Source: Glutamicibacter sp. JL.03c
Lineage (GTDB): Bacteria; Actinomycetota; Actinomycetes; Actinomycetales; Micrococcaceae
Direction of reading: 5' to 3'
Length of the DNA stretch: 64,000 nt
Assembly: GCF_025854375.1 (NCBI RefSeq)
Contig: NZ_CP107575.1
Coordinates: forward strand, 806,001-870,000
Within the stretch, counting starts at the first letter, position 1. The number at the start of each line of letters is the position of its first letter. The notes beneath the pieces are model-generated. The model had not been told where the DNA came from, ran no database searches, and was given only the letters and a program-made list of their open reading frames with translations. The translations under genes and the position numbers were made by a program. Positions 52,190 through 61,469 of the stretch are shown here, one piece after another.

Positions 52190-53542
52190 CTAGCTGTTGT
52201 TCTCATCCTGCTGATACACGTCAGGAATGCCGTCCTTGTTCTCATCGCGCGTCTCGCGCTCGTCGAGCATCTTATAGCGGCGATTGCGGGGAACCAGCCA
52301 CAGGGCACCCAGGATGGCTGCGATGAAGGAGCCGCTGAGGATGGCCACCTTGGCATGCTCATAGTGCGGGGACTCCAAGCCGAAGGACAATTCAGAAACC
52401 AGCAAAGACACCGTGAAACCAATGCCGGCAAGCAGCGTCACGCCCAGCAGATCGCCCCATCGCGCGTCCTTGTCCAATGAGGCCTTGGTGAACTTGGTCA
52501 GCAACCAGGTGAATCCCATGATGCCAATTGGCTTTCCAAGCACCAGGCCCGCAACGATGCCCCAGAAGACCGGGTCGGCAAGGACGCTGCCGCCACCGGA
52601 CTCCGAGGAAACCACCGTGACACCGGCGGCGAAGAAGGCGAAGATCGGGATGCAGAAACCTGAGGAGAGCGGACGGAAACGGTGCTCGAACTGTTCTGCC
52701 AATCCGGCGCCCTCCCGTCCATCGGTGCGCTTGACCGGGACGCAGAAGCCCAGGACCACTCCGGCGATGGTGGCGTGGATGCCGGATCCGAAGACGAAGA
52801 TCCAGGTGATGATGCCCAGTGGCAACAAGATCACCCAGGCAGCCCAAGCGTTCTTGGCGAAGAATTTGCCAAGGTAGCGGGCCAGAACCGTAAACAGGAT
52901 GATCGGGATCAGGGACAGTCCCAAGTACGACAGTTTGAGTTCATCGGTGAAGGCCACCGCAATGATGACAATGGCAATCAGGTCATCGACCACTGCTAGT
53001 GTGAGCAGGAAGATGCGCAGGGCAGCGGGGAGGGCGGAGCCGATCACCGCGAGCACGGCCACTGCGAAGGCGATGTCGGTGGCCGTGGGGATGGCCCAGC
53101 CACGTAGGAGTTCCGCGCCACCGCCGGAACCGGCTGCAATGGCCATGAAGATCAACGCCGGGACCAGCACGCCGCCAAAGGCCGCCGCCACCGGAACCGC
53201 AGCGGTTTTGACATTGCGCAGATCGCCAATGACAAACTCCTTCTTCAGCTCTAGACCGGTGAGGAAGAAGAACACTGCGAGCAGTGCGTCAGCGGCCCAA
53301 TGGCCGATGGACAGGTTCAGATCAACGCCAAAGAGCGTCGGGCCGAAGTGGAAATCACGCAGCGTGAAGTATGAGTCCCGCAGGGGAGTGTTGGCCCAGA
53401 CCAAAGCTAGCAATGCGCCGGCGATGAGGACCATGCCACCGACGGTTTCCTTGCGCAGGATATCTCCGATGCGCACTGATTCCTTGTAGCTTGGGCGTGA
53501 AAACAGGTTCCTGCCGGAACCCGAAGTCGGAGTTTGGCTCAT
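52190..53542 (-). CDS. nhaA: Na+/H+ antiporter NhaA
   Basis: NhaA exports sodium in exchange for protons. The 450-aa protein has the expected 12 helices. The crossing helices carry Asp156 in ATDIAFAVAV and the ion-binding Asp186/Asp187 in LAVVDDLIAI. The C-terminus continues about 35 residues past the last helix with charged residues and an EF-hand-like DENKDGIPDVY. That tail is unusual for NhaA and resembles Ca-binding repeats of the D-x-N-x-D-G kind. The start ATG 53542 is followed by a polar N-terminus. Confidence 0.94.
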   Translation of the reverse strand: MSQTPTSGSGRNLFSRPSYKESVRIGDILRKETVGGMVLIAGALLALVWANTPLRDSYFTLRDFHFGPTLFGVDLNLSIGHWAADALLAVFFFLTGLELKKEFVIGDLRNVKTAAVPVAAAFGGVLVPALIFMAIAAGSGGGAELLRGWAIPTATDIAFAVAVLAVIGSALPAALRIFLLTLAVVDDLIAIVIIAVAFTDELKLSYLGLSLIPIILFTVLARYLGKFFAKNAWAAWVILLPLGIITWIFVFGSGIHATIAGVVLGFCVPVKRTDGREGAGLAEQFEHRFRPLSSGFCIPIFAFFAAGVTVVSSESGGGSVLADPVFWGIVAGLVLGKPIGIMGFTWLLTKFTKASLDKDARWGDLLGVTLLAGIGFTVSLLVSELSFGLESPHYEHAKVAILSGSFIAAILGALWLVPRNRRYKMLDERETRDENKDGIPDVYQQDENNS

Positions 53543-53712
53543 GCGTTCAACTCGCTTAATTCGTTAAATGAATATTTCTCGCCGACCAGACTTCCCGGCA
53601 CACCTGATTCCACCCTATCGCGATCAGTGCTGGGGACTACAAATCCCCGGATGTATTGCGGAAAACGCGCATCCGGGGATTGAGGAAGTTCAAATCGTGA
53701 GGACTGGCAGAT

Positions 53713-54207
53713 CTACTTCGAGAGCCAATCGTTGACCTGAGCAGCCTGCAGATTCAGCGCCTTGCCAATGTATGGCTCAGCCGCCGACGCCAGCTTGCCA
53801 CCGATGAAAGGAATCGAGGAAGAGACCTTGGCGTCCACAGCGAGCTCGGAGACCTCGCCCTGGCCGGTCAGCTGTTCGGTGCCGCTGACGGTGACTGGAA
53901 CACCGCCGACGGTGATCTGCACCGACGCAGAACGGCTGCCGTCAGCATCAGGCGCGCTCCACTTCTCCACCTGGGTAATCTCGATGGAAGCGCCCACGAA
54001 CTTGCGGGCGATATCTGGCACCCGGTCGGTAGGAACCGCGCGGACCGTGGTCAAGGTGAAAGCACCAGCGACATCGCCATCTACGGTGAATTCATTCAAA
54101 GTGCCGTTGGCGACTTTGGTCAGATGCTCGGCGAAGCCACGATCGCTCAGGGTGGCGATGACCTGCTGGGCAGGGTGGCTGATCTGAGTGCTTGCATTCA
54201 ATGCCAT
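53713..54207 (-). CDS. DUF2505 domain-containing protein
   Basis: The 164-aa protein fits the DUF2505 family (actinobacterial, SRPBCC-like fold). Blocks such as VANGTLNEFTVDGDVAGAFTLTTVRAVP and SSSIPFIGGKLASAAEPYIGKAL are typical, the last matching the START-like C-terminal helix. It may bind a hydrophobic ligand (fold-based inference). The frame is open to 54420; ATG 54207 (MALNASTQ) starts the conserved part. It is divergent from mfd. Confidence 0.8.
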   Translation of the reverse strand: MALNASTQISHPAQQVIATLSDRGFAEHLTKVANGTLNEFTVDGDVAGAFTLTTVRAVPTDRVPDIARKFVGASIEITQVEKWSAPDADGSRSASVQITVGGVPVTVSGTEQLTGQGEVSELAVDAKVSSSIPFIGGKLASAAEPYIGKALNLQAAQVNDWLSK

Positions 54208-54452
54208 GAAAGCTGATCCCAATCTGGAAATTTGGCTGGACGGGCAAGCAAAAGGAGCCGGCCCGGGGATGGACAGTATTAACACTATCCGGTGGGATGT
54301 ATTAGGTAGGCTAGGACTGCACTTAAAACAACATATTGGCGTTGAGCCGGCCGCGGAAAACATTTGCGGTCGGTGTTCGTGGTGTCGTTTCGCCCCGTAA
54401 TACCACTGGGCACACTGCACCTAGCGCCTGCACGAGAGGATCCGAAATCCCC

Positions 54453-57400
54453 ATGAGCCTTAACGGACTTCATGACTTCCTGCGCGAGGAGCCAGCCTTC
54501 CGCCGCATCCGCACGAGTGCAGCCAATAGCTTCTCCACCAGAAGCGAAGAACTGGAAATCGCGGCCCCGCAGGGCATGCGCGCAATCCTCTCCGCTCATA
54601 TCAGCCAGGCCCTGGATGAGAGCAAGAATGACGGAGTGACGATGATCGTCACCGCCACCGGACGCGAGGCGGAAGAGGTGTCCAGCTCGCTGAGCGCTTA
54701 CCTGCCAGCAGAGCGGATTGCCGAGTTCCCTTCATGGGAAACCCTTCCGCATGAACGCCTCTCGCCCCGCAGCGATACCGTCGGCCGCCGGCTCGAAGTC
54801 TTGCGCCGGCTCCACCAGCGTGATGACAGCCTCAGCGTCGTCATCGCACCGATCCGCGCCGTGCTCCAACCACTGGTGGACGGTCTGGGCGAATTGCGTC
54901 CCGTGTCCCTGGAACTGGATGCCGAACCAGGCTTCGACCAAGTCATCAGGGATCTGGCCGCCGCGGCCTACGCCCGCGTTGACATGGTCACCCATCGCGG
55001 CGAATTCGCTGTGCGCGGTGGCATCATCGACGTGTTCCCACCGACGCTCGACCATCCCGTCCGCATTGATTTCTTCGGGGATCAGATCGATTCCATGCGC
55101 TACTTCGCCATCGCCGATCAGCGCTCCACCGATGACGCCGGACCGCGGAAAATCATTGCTACCCCCTGCCGTGAAATGCTGATCACCCCGCAGGTCATGA
55201 GCCGCGCGGCAAACCTGAAAAACCATTTCCCCGCAGCCCAGGAAATGCTCACCAAAATTGCTGGCGGCATCGCAGTGGAAGGCATGGAGTCTCTTGCGCC
55301 ATTGCTGGTCGACAAGATGGTTCCCCTGCTCTCGCTGTTGCCGGAGTCCTCCATAGCCCTGGTAATGGAGCCTGAACGCGTGCGCGCCCGTGCCCAGGAT
55401 CTGAACGCTACCAACGCCGAGTTCCTGGCCGCTGCCTGGGCCTCGGCCTCCGACGGCGCCACTGCTCCGCTGGATCTGAACACCGCCACCTCCGAGCGCA
55501 AGCTCGCCACCGGCGACTTCGCCTCATTGGCCGAAACCCTGGAACATGCCAAGGCGGCCAAGGTCTCCTGGTGGGCGCTGACCGCCATGGGCGCGGATGA
55601 AGAACTGGATCTTGGCGCTTCGACTATCCGCATCCCGGCCCGAGAACCCCACGGCTATCAGGGCGATATCGAAGCGATGATGGAATTCATCGCCGGACGA
55701 GTCAAGGACCAATGGCGTTTTGTCGTCGCCACCGAAGGTCCTGGTCCGGCCCAGCGACTCTCTGAACTCTTCGCGGAATTCAGCATCCCCGCGCATCGCG
55801 TCGACAACATGGACCAGGCGCCAACGCCGGGGCTGATCGAAATCACCCAGGCCACCGCCGGGCGAGGTTTCGTCTTTGAAGGCCTCAAGCTCGGCTTGCT
55901 CACCGAAGCCGACCTGCTGGGCCGCTCCAGCGCGTACCCCAACCGCAAGGGCCGCAAGCTCACGGTGAAGCGCAAGCGCAACGCGGTTGATCCGCTGAGC
56001 CTGCAGGCAGGGGACTTCATCGTCCACGAGCAGCACGGCATCGGCAAATTCGTGGAGCTGATGGCCCGCAAGGTCAACGGCTCAGGCAAAGACGCCAAGC
56101 GCGAATACCTTGTGGTGGAATACGCTTCCTCCAAGCGCGGAGCGCCGGGGGACCGGCTCTTCGTCCCGATGGATCAGTTGCATATGGTCACGCGGTACGT
56201 GGGCGGCGAAGCCCCCACCCTGTCCAAGATGGGCGGCTCGGATTGGGCCAGCACCAAATCCAAGGCCCGAAAAGCGGTCAAGGAAATCGCAGGGGATCTG
56301 ATCAAGCTGTACTCGGCACGCATGGCCAGCCGCGGCCACGCCTTCGGCCAGGACACCCCGTGGCAGAACGAGCTGGAAGAAGCCTTCGCGTTCATTGAAA
56401 CTCCAGATCAGCTCACCGCGATCAATGAGGTGAAGTCCGATATGGAGAAGGAAATCCCGATGGACCGGTTGATTTCCGGCGACGTGGGCTTCGGCAAGAC
56501 CGAAATCGCCGTGCGCGCTGCCTTCAAGGCCGTGCAGGATTCGCGGCAGGTGGCCGTGCTGGTGCCCACCACCTTGCTGGCTTCCCAGCACTACCAGACC
56601 TTCACCGAGCGCTACTCCGGCTTCCCGGTGCGCGTGAAAACCCTGTCGCGTTTCCAGACCGCCAAGGAATCAAAGGAAATCCTGGCCGGGCTGAAGGACG
56701 GCAGCGTGGATATCGTCATCGGCACCCACCGCCTTCTTTCCAAGAATGTCGAGTTCAAGAATCTTGGCCTGGTCATTATCGACGAGGAACAGCGCTTCGG
56801 TGTGGAGCACAAGGAAGAGCTCAAGAAGATGCGCACCAACGTGGACGTGCTGGCCATGAGCGCCACCCCGATTCCGCGTACCTTGGAAATGTCATTGACC
56901 GGCATTCGCGAAACCTCCACCCTGGCAACACCGCCAGAAGAACGCCACCCGGTGCTCACCTATGTGGGCCCGCGCAGCGACAAGCAGATCTCCGCAGCCA
57001 TCAAGCGCGAGCTCATGCGCGACGGGCAGGTGTTCTTTGTGCACAACCGCGTCAGCTCCATTGAGCGTGTGGCCGCGGAATTACGTGAACTCGTTCCGGA
57101 AGCTCGCGTGGAAGTCGCGCACGGCAAGATGAGCGAATCACGGCTGGAGCGGATTATCCAGGATTTCTGGGAAAAGAAGTTTGACGTTCTGGTCTCCACG
57201 ACGATCATCGAAACTGGTCTGGATATTTCCAATGCCAATACGCTGATTGTGGACCGGGCCAACAACTATGGCCTGTCCCAGCTGCATCAGCTGCGTGGGC
57301 GTGTAGGCCGCGGGCGCGAACGTGCCTACGCCTACTTCTTGTGGGATGTGGAAAAGCCGTTGGGCGAGGTTGCCCTGGAACGTCTGAAGGCCGTCGCCGC

Positions 57401-58064
57401 GCACAACGAATTGGGCTCGGGCTACCAGCTGGCGATGAAGGACCTGGAACTGCGCGGGGCGGGCAACTTGCTCGGCGGCGAACAGTCTGGCCACATTGCC
57501 GGCGTGGGCTTCGACCTCTATCTGCGCCTCGTGGGCGAAGCCGTGGCCGACTACAAGGGCGAAGGTGAAGAAGAGGCCACCGAGATGAAAATCGACCTGC
57601 CGGTCAACGCCCATCTGCCACATGATTATGTCCCCGGCGAGCGGCTGCGCCTGGAGGCCTACCGCAATATTGCCTCGGCGGAAACGAACGAGGCGCTCGC
57701 CGAAGTACGCGAAGAGCTTGTGGATCGCTACGGCAAGCTGCCGCAGCCGGTGGAGAATCTCATGCGGGTTGCCGCGTTGCGTATCCGCGCCCGCGCCGTG
57801 GGGCTGCACGATATCCAGCAGATCGGCAACAATATCAAGTTGTCGCCTGCGAAGATCGAGGACCTTCCGGCATCACGCCAGGTGCGCCTGGAACGCCTCT
57901 ACCCGGGGGCCGCGAACAAGCCGGCACTGAATTCGATATTCCTGCCCAAGCCCAAGACCTCGCCGATTGGCGGCCGTGACTTGGCGGATGAAGAGATCCT
58001 CGAATGGGCTGAAAAGCTGCTCTACGCGATCTTTGAGCCGACCCCGGCCCCGGCAACTGCCTAG
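54453..58064 (+). CDS. mfd: Transcription-repair coupling factor
   Basis: Mfd removes RNA polymerase stalled at DNA damage and brings UvrA. The 1203-aa protein has the N-terminal UvrB-homology region, the RNAP-interaction domain (about residues 515-580, with LQAGDFIVHEQHGIGKFVEL), the RecG-like motor (GDVGFGKTEIAVRAAF at about 675; DEEQRFGVEHKE), and the TRCF C-terminal domain (LDISNANTLIVDRANNYG, LRGRVGRG). All motor motifs look intact. ATG 54453 is chosen (MSLNGLHDFL) over the longer frame at 54336. Confidence 0.96.
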   Translation: MSLNGLHDFLREEPAFRRIRTSAANSFSTRSEELEIAAPQGMRAILSAHISQALDESKNDGVTMIVTATGREAEEVSSSLSAYLPAERIAEFPSWETLPHERLSPRSDTVGRRLEVLRRLHQRDDSLSVVIAPIRAVLQPLVDGLGELRPVSLELDAEPGFDQVIRDLAAAAYARVDMVTHRGEFAVRGGIIDVFPPTLDHPVRIDFFGDQIDSMRYFAIADQRSTDDAGPRKIIATPCREMLITPQVMSRAANLKNHFPAAQEMLTKIAGGIAVEGMESLAPLLVDKMVPLLSLLPESSIALVMEPERVRARAQDLNATNAEFLAAAWASASDGATAPLDLNTATSERKLATGDFASLAETLEHAKAAKVSWWALTAMGADEELDLGASTIRIPAREPHGYQGDIEAMMEFIAGRVKDQWRFVVATEGPGPAQRLSELFAEFSIPAHRVDNMDQAPTPGLIEITQATAGRGFVFEGLKLGLLTEADLLGRSSAYPNRKGRKLTVKRKRNAVDPLSLQAGDFIVHEQHGIGKFVELMARKVNGSGKDAKREYLVVEYASSKRGAPGDRLFVPMDQLHMVTRYVGGEAPTLSKMGGSDWASTKSKARKAVKEIAGDLIKLYSARMASRGHAFGQDTPWQNELEEAFAFIETPDQLTAINEVKSDMEKEIPMDRLISGDVGFGKTEIAVRAAFKAVQDSRQVAVLVPTTLLASQHYQTFTERYSGFPVRVKTLSRFQTAKESKEILAGLKDGSVDIVIGTHRLLSKNVEFKNLGLVIIDEEQRFGVEHKEELKKMRTNVDVLAMSATPIPRTLEMSLTGIRETSTLATPPEERHPVLTYVGPRSDKQISAAIKRELMRDGQVFFVHNRVSSIERVAAELRELVPEARVEVAHGKMSESRLERIIQDFWEKKFDVLVSTTIIETGLDISNANTLIVDRANNYGLSQLHQLRGRVGRGRERAYAYFLWDVEKPLGEVALERLKAVAAHNELGSGYQLAMKDLELRGAGNLLGGEQSGHIAGVGFDLYLRLVGEAVADYKGEGEEEATEMKIDLPVNAHLPHDYVPGERLRLEAYRNIASAETNEALAEVREELVDRYGKLPQPVENLMRVAALRIRARAVGLHDIQQIGNNIKLSPAKIEDLPASRQVRLERLYPGAANKPALNSIFLPKPKTSPIGGRDLADEEILEWAEKLLYAIFEPTPAPATA

Positions 58065-58076
58065 TTGTTTCGGACG

Positions 58077-58571
58077 CTAGCGCTGTGCTGCGCCCGGGAT
58101 GTCAAGGTCCTGGGCGTAGGCAGCCAGTGCCCGGCCATAGAGCCGGGCGTGCGGCGCCAGCGCGGTGATGGCTGTGCGCAGCGCTTCGGCGCTGCGGCCG
58201 GCATCCAGCAGGGCCAAAGCCAAAAACCCCTGGGCATCTGCATGCAGAACCGAGGACGGCTGAATCGGTTCCAGCAAGGCCATGGCCCGCCTGGGCTGTC
58301 CCAGATTGCGCAGGGTGCTTGCCAGCTGGATGAGCGCTTCTTCCTGTTTCTGACCGCTTAGGCCGGCCTGCAAGGCCCGCTGATAAGGCAGAACCGCCTG
58401 TTCTTCTTCGCCGAGGAAGTCATGCAGCGAAGCAATTTCAAAGAGCACCCGCGGATCCGCGGGGTCACGGCCTTGGAGCAGCTCCCCGAGCTCTTCACGA
58501 AGCTGTTCCGCGCTTTTCCCCGCAGTCGTATTCCAGTAGGTTTCCACCCGTTGTTCCCACGTCTTGCTCAT
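58077..58571 (-). CDS. Tetratricopeptide repeat protein
   Basis: The 164-aa protein has at least three TPR-like helical pairs (FEIASLHDFLGEEEQAVLPYQRAL, IQLASTLRNLGQPRRAMALLEPI, FLALALLDAGRSAEALRTAI). This points to a protein-interaction role. No membrane segment or enzyme domain is seen. The gene is convergent with mfd (12-base gap). The partner protein is unknown. Confidence 0.8.
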   Translation of the reverse strand: MSKTWEQRVETYWNTTAGKSAEQLREELGELLQGRDPADPRVLFEIASLHDFLGEEEQAVLPYQRALQAGLSGQKQEEALIQLASTLRNLGQPRRAMALLEPIQPSSVLHADAQGFLALALLDAGRSAEALRTAITALAPHARLYGRALAAYAQDLDIPGAAQR

Positions 58572-58597
58572 GGGCCCAGTTTAGGCGGTTAAACAGG

Positions 58598-58632
58598 AAA
58601 GGCCGCCGGGCCCAGCGGGCCCGGCAGCCTTT
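58598..58632 (-). terminator. Terminator of the small membrane protein gene at 58.7 kb
   Basis: AAAGGCCGCCGGGCCC pairs with GGGCCCGGCAGCCTTT over 16 positions with one mismatch, around a 3-base loop. On the minus strand TTTCCTGTTT follows. Confidence 0.75.
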
Positions 58633-58649
58633 CGCAAGAGGCCTAAAAG

Positions 58650-58907
58650 CTACTTCTGGCTTGCAGCGCTGGCTGCAACCAGGTCCTCGGACTTTTCCGA
58701 GCGGCCCATCAGGTGCATCGGAATGGCAAAGGCCAGGAACATCAGAGCGAAGCCCACCAGGGTTGGCCACCAGGCATTGTCCAGTTCCCAGTAGCCCAGG
58801 GTGTAGATGCCGGCTGCGAACATCACGAAGAAGATCACAAAATTGATGAGGTTGCCGACAAGGCGGCCTTCACCGGAATGGGCAGTGTTCTTGCCGTTCG
58901 AGTACAC
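58650..58907 (-). CDS. Small membrane protein, unknown
   Basis: The 85-aa product has two hydrophobic helices (NFVIFFVMFAAGIYTLGY and PTLVGFALMFLAFAIPMHLM) with charged ends. It resembles small conserved actinobacterial membrane proteins of unknown role, and I cannot name the family. It is followed by a hairpin and lies between the TPR gene and deoC on the same strand. The start is ATG 58907, preceded by AAGGAGAAA. Confidence 0.75.
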   Translation of the reverse strand: MYSNGKNTAHSGEGRLVGNLINFVIFFVMFAAGIYTLGYWELDNAWWPTLVGFALMFLAFAIPMHLMGRSEKSEDLVAASAASQK

Positions 58908-58942
58908 TTTTTCTCCTTGAGGAAACTGATAGGTGCGATGTC

Positions 58943-59629
58943 CTAGTAGCTGGAACCGCTTTGCTCTCCCTCTAGGATAGCAACTCCTGAGCTGGATCCC
59001 AGCCGGGTAGCACCAGCAGCGATCATGGCACGAGCGGTTTCAACGCTGCGGACGCCGCCGGAGGCCTTGACACCCATTTCCGGTCCGACCGTCTGGCGCA
59101 TCAATGCCACATCTTCAACGGTGGCTCCTCCCGTGGAGAATCCGGTGGAGGTCTTCACGAAATCAGCGCCGGCAGCCTTCGCCGCCTCACAGGCCAGGAC
59201 CTTGGCATCTTCGGTGAGCAGGCAGGTCTCGATGATGACCTTCAGGATCGCTCCGCCTTCATGGGCTGCCTGGGCAATGGCAAAGATCTCATTGACCAGG
59301 GCATCGCGGTCTCCGCGCAAGGCCGCGGCAATATCGATGACCATATCGATTTCATTGGCGCCGTCAGCCACCGCGTGCTTGGTTTCGAAGACCTTGGTGT
59401 CGGTGGCCGAGGTGCCCAGAGGGAATCCGATTACCGAGCAGGTCAAGACCTCGGAGCCTTCGAGCTCGCGAGCCACGGTGGAGACCCACAGCGGGTTGAC
59501 GCAGACCGACTTGAATTCGTACTTCTTGGCCTCATCGCAGATCTGGACAATCTGCTCCCGCGAAGCATTTGGAGCCAGCAAGGTGTGGTCAATGTAGCCA
59601 GCGATCTCGCGGGCGGTAAGTTCAGTCAT
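58943..59629 (-). CDS. deoC: Deoxyribose-phosphate aldolase
   Basis: DeoC splits deoxyribose 5-phosphate to acetaldehyde and glyceraldehyde 3-phosphate. The 228-aa protein has the Schiff-base Lys159 in DFVKTSTGF, the supporting Lys188 in VKASGG and Asp96 in NEIDMVI. It is the last gene in the order punA-type, sugar mutase, deoC on this strand, which is a complete nucleoside breakdown path. Confidence 0.95.
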   Translation of the reverse strand: MTELTAREIAGYIDHTLLAPNASREQIVQICDEAKKYEFKSVCVNPLWVSTVARELEGSEVLTCSVIGFPLGTSATDTKVFETKHAVADGANEIDMVIDIAAALRGDRDALVNEIFAIAQAAHEGGAILKVIIETCLLTEDAKVLACEAAKAAGADFVKTSTGFSTGGATVEDVALMRQTVGPEMGVKASGGVRSVETARAMIAAGATRLGSSSGVAILEGEQSGSSY

Positions 59630-59688
59630 CTTTTCCTCTAACAGTTAAGATCTCAAGCAGTTCAAATGAATGTCTCGAAAGGGCAAGC

Positions 59689-61419
59689 CTAGTTGGCATT
59701 CAGGTAGGCTGCCAATTCCTTCTTGATGGCTTGCACCTGTTCGGTGGCTCGCTCGCGAGCTGCCCGGACCCCATCCAGGCCGTCGACCGGTTCAATGGTT
59801 TCCAGATAGCATTTGAGTTTTGGCTCCGTGCCGGACGGGCGAATGATCACTCGCGCACCGGAGAAGGTGTGCAGGATGATCGCGTTGGTGGCCGGGAGCT
59901 TTTCGGTTCCCGCGGACAGGTCGGTGACCTCGGAAACCTCGGAACCGCCCAGCGTCTCGGGGGCGCGATGGCGGAACTTGTCCATCAGCACTGGAATCTG
60001 GGCCAAATCGGTGAAGCGCAGCGACAGCTGGTCGGTGACATGCACCCCGTGCTTGGCGGCCAGCTCATCGAGACGGCCTGCCAAGGACCCTGACTCGGCT
60101 TTCAGCTGCGAGGCGAGGTCAGCCAGGACGATGCCGGCGGAAATCCCGTCCTTATCTCGGACCAGATCCGGGGCAACACAGTACCCTAGAGCCTCTTCGT
60201 AGCCGAAGCCCAGATCCTCGACACGGGAGATCCACTTGAAACCGGTCAAGGTTTCCTCGTGCTCTCGTCCGGCTTCCTTGGCAATGGCAGCCAGCATGCG
60301 GGAGGAGACGATCGAATTGGCCAGCTTCTTGCCTTCGGGCAGGTTCTTGGAAATCTGGTCGCCCAGAAGCCATCCCACTTCGTCGCCGCGCAGCATCCGC
60401 CATGTTCCGCCATCGAGGATGGCGGCGGCACAGCGGTCAGCGTCCGGGTCATTGGCGATGACCAGGTCAGCGTCCACCGTGCGTGCCAGGGCCAGCGACA
60501 AGTCGATGGCTCCCGGCTCTTCCGGGTTGGGGAATTTCACGGTAGGGAACAGCGGATCCGGCTGTTCCTGCTCGGCAACCATGTGGACGTCGGTGAATCC
60601 GGCGTTGAGCAATGCCTGCTTCATGGTGTGCCCGCCGACGCCGTGCATGGCCGAGACGACAATACGCAGGTTCTTGCGGGCGGCCTCCTGGTTCTGTGCC
60701 CCGGGGATCACCGGGCTGATGGCTGCCAGGTAGGCGGCCTCGATATCGCCTGGGGCACCGGGTGCTGGCAGCACGTCCCAGCCTTCGACGGCCCGCTGGA
60801 TTTGGGCGACCGGTTGCTGGTGGTCGATGAGGGCAGCGATGTCAGCATCGATGGGGGAGACGATCTGCGCGCCCCGTCCCGACTCGTCGGTGATGCGTCC
60901 GCCGACGTAGACCTTGTACCCGTTATCGCGGGGCGGGTTGTGGCTGGCGGTGACCATGACTCCGGCCTCGGCCGAGAATTCGCGGACGGCCCAGGCCAGT
61001 ACCGGGGTGGGCAGTGGCGAAGGCATCAGCAGCACCTCGAAGCCGGCGGCCGCAAAAATCCCTGCGGAGTCTTCGGCGAAGACATCCGAGTTGAATCGGG
61101 CATCGAAGCCGATGACGACCTTGGGGGTGTACTGGCCGGCGGCTTTCTGGGCGAGGAAACGGGCGATGCCCGCCGCGGTGCGCATGACCACAACGCGGTT
61201 CATGCGCATCGGCCCGGCGCCGAGCTCGGCGCGCAGGCCCGCGGTGCCGAATTCCAGCACGCCGCTGAAGCGGTCGGCGATATCGTCAAAGGCCTGTGCG
61301 TCGCCTTCGGTGACCCGCTCGATGAGCCGTTGCAATTCGGCCTGGGTTTCCTGGTCTGGATCCTGGGCCGCCCATTTGCCAGCTGCATCAAGGAGCTGGA
61401 TCTTTTGCGTGTGATTCAC
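59689..61419 (-). CDS. Phospho-sugar mutase (alpha-D-phosphohexomutase family), perhaps acting as phosphopentomutase
   Basis: This 576-aa enzyme moves a phosphate between carbons of a sugar phosphate. The catalytic Ser159 is in VTASHNPPRDNG, the metal loop is in NDPDADRCAA, and the sugar-binding and phosphate-binding loops (GDEVGWLLG, RPSGTEPKLKCYLE) are complete. The family includes phosphoglucomutase and phosphomannomutase. Because it lies between a nucleoside phosphorylase and deoC, it could be the phosphopentomutase of this pathway. That is inferred from context and not from a residue. Confidence 0.93.
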   Translation of the reverse strand: MNHTQKIQLLDAAGKWAAQDPDQETQAELQRLIERVTEGDAQAFDDIADRFSGVLEFGTAGLRAELGAGPMRMNRVVVMRTAAGIARFLAQKAAGQYTPKVVIGFDARFNSDVFAEDSAGIFAAAGFEVLLMPSPLPTPVLAWAVREFSAEAGVMVTASHNPPRDNGYKVYVGGRITDESGRGAQIVSPIDADIAALIDHQQPVAQIQRAVEGWDVLPAPGAPGDIEAAYLAAISPVIPGAQNQEAARKNLRIVVSAMHGVGGHTMKQALLNAGFTDVHMVAEQEQPDPLFPTVKFPNPEEPGAIDLSLALARTVDADLVIANDPDADRCAAAILDGGTWRMLRGDEVGWLLGDQISKNLPEGKKLANSIVSSRMLAAIAKEAGREHEETLTGFKWISRVEDLGFGYEEALGYCVAPDLVRDKDGISAGIVLADLASQLKAESGSLAGRLDELAAKHGVHVTDQLSLRFTDLAQIPVLMDKFRHRAPETLGGSEVSEVTDLSAGTEKLPATNAIILHTFSGARVIIRPSGTEPKLKCYLETIEPVDGLDGVRAARERATEQVQAIKKELAAYLNAN

Positions 61420-61469
61420 TGTTTTCCCTCTGAGAAGAACGCCGTTGATTCCCGGTACTGCGCTGCGGC

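Noticed and set aside
54336-54452. Longer mfd start at 54336
   Set aside because: The added 39 residues lack conservation features, and ATG 54453 begins the typical Mfd N-terminus.
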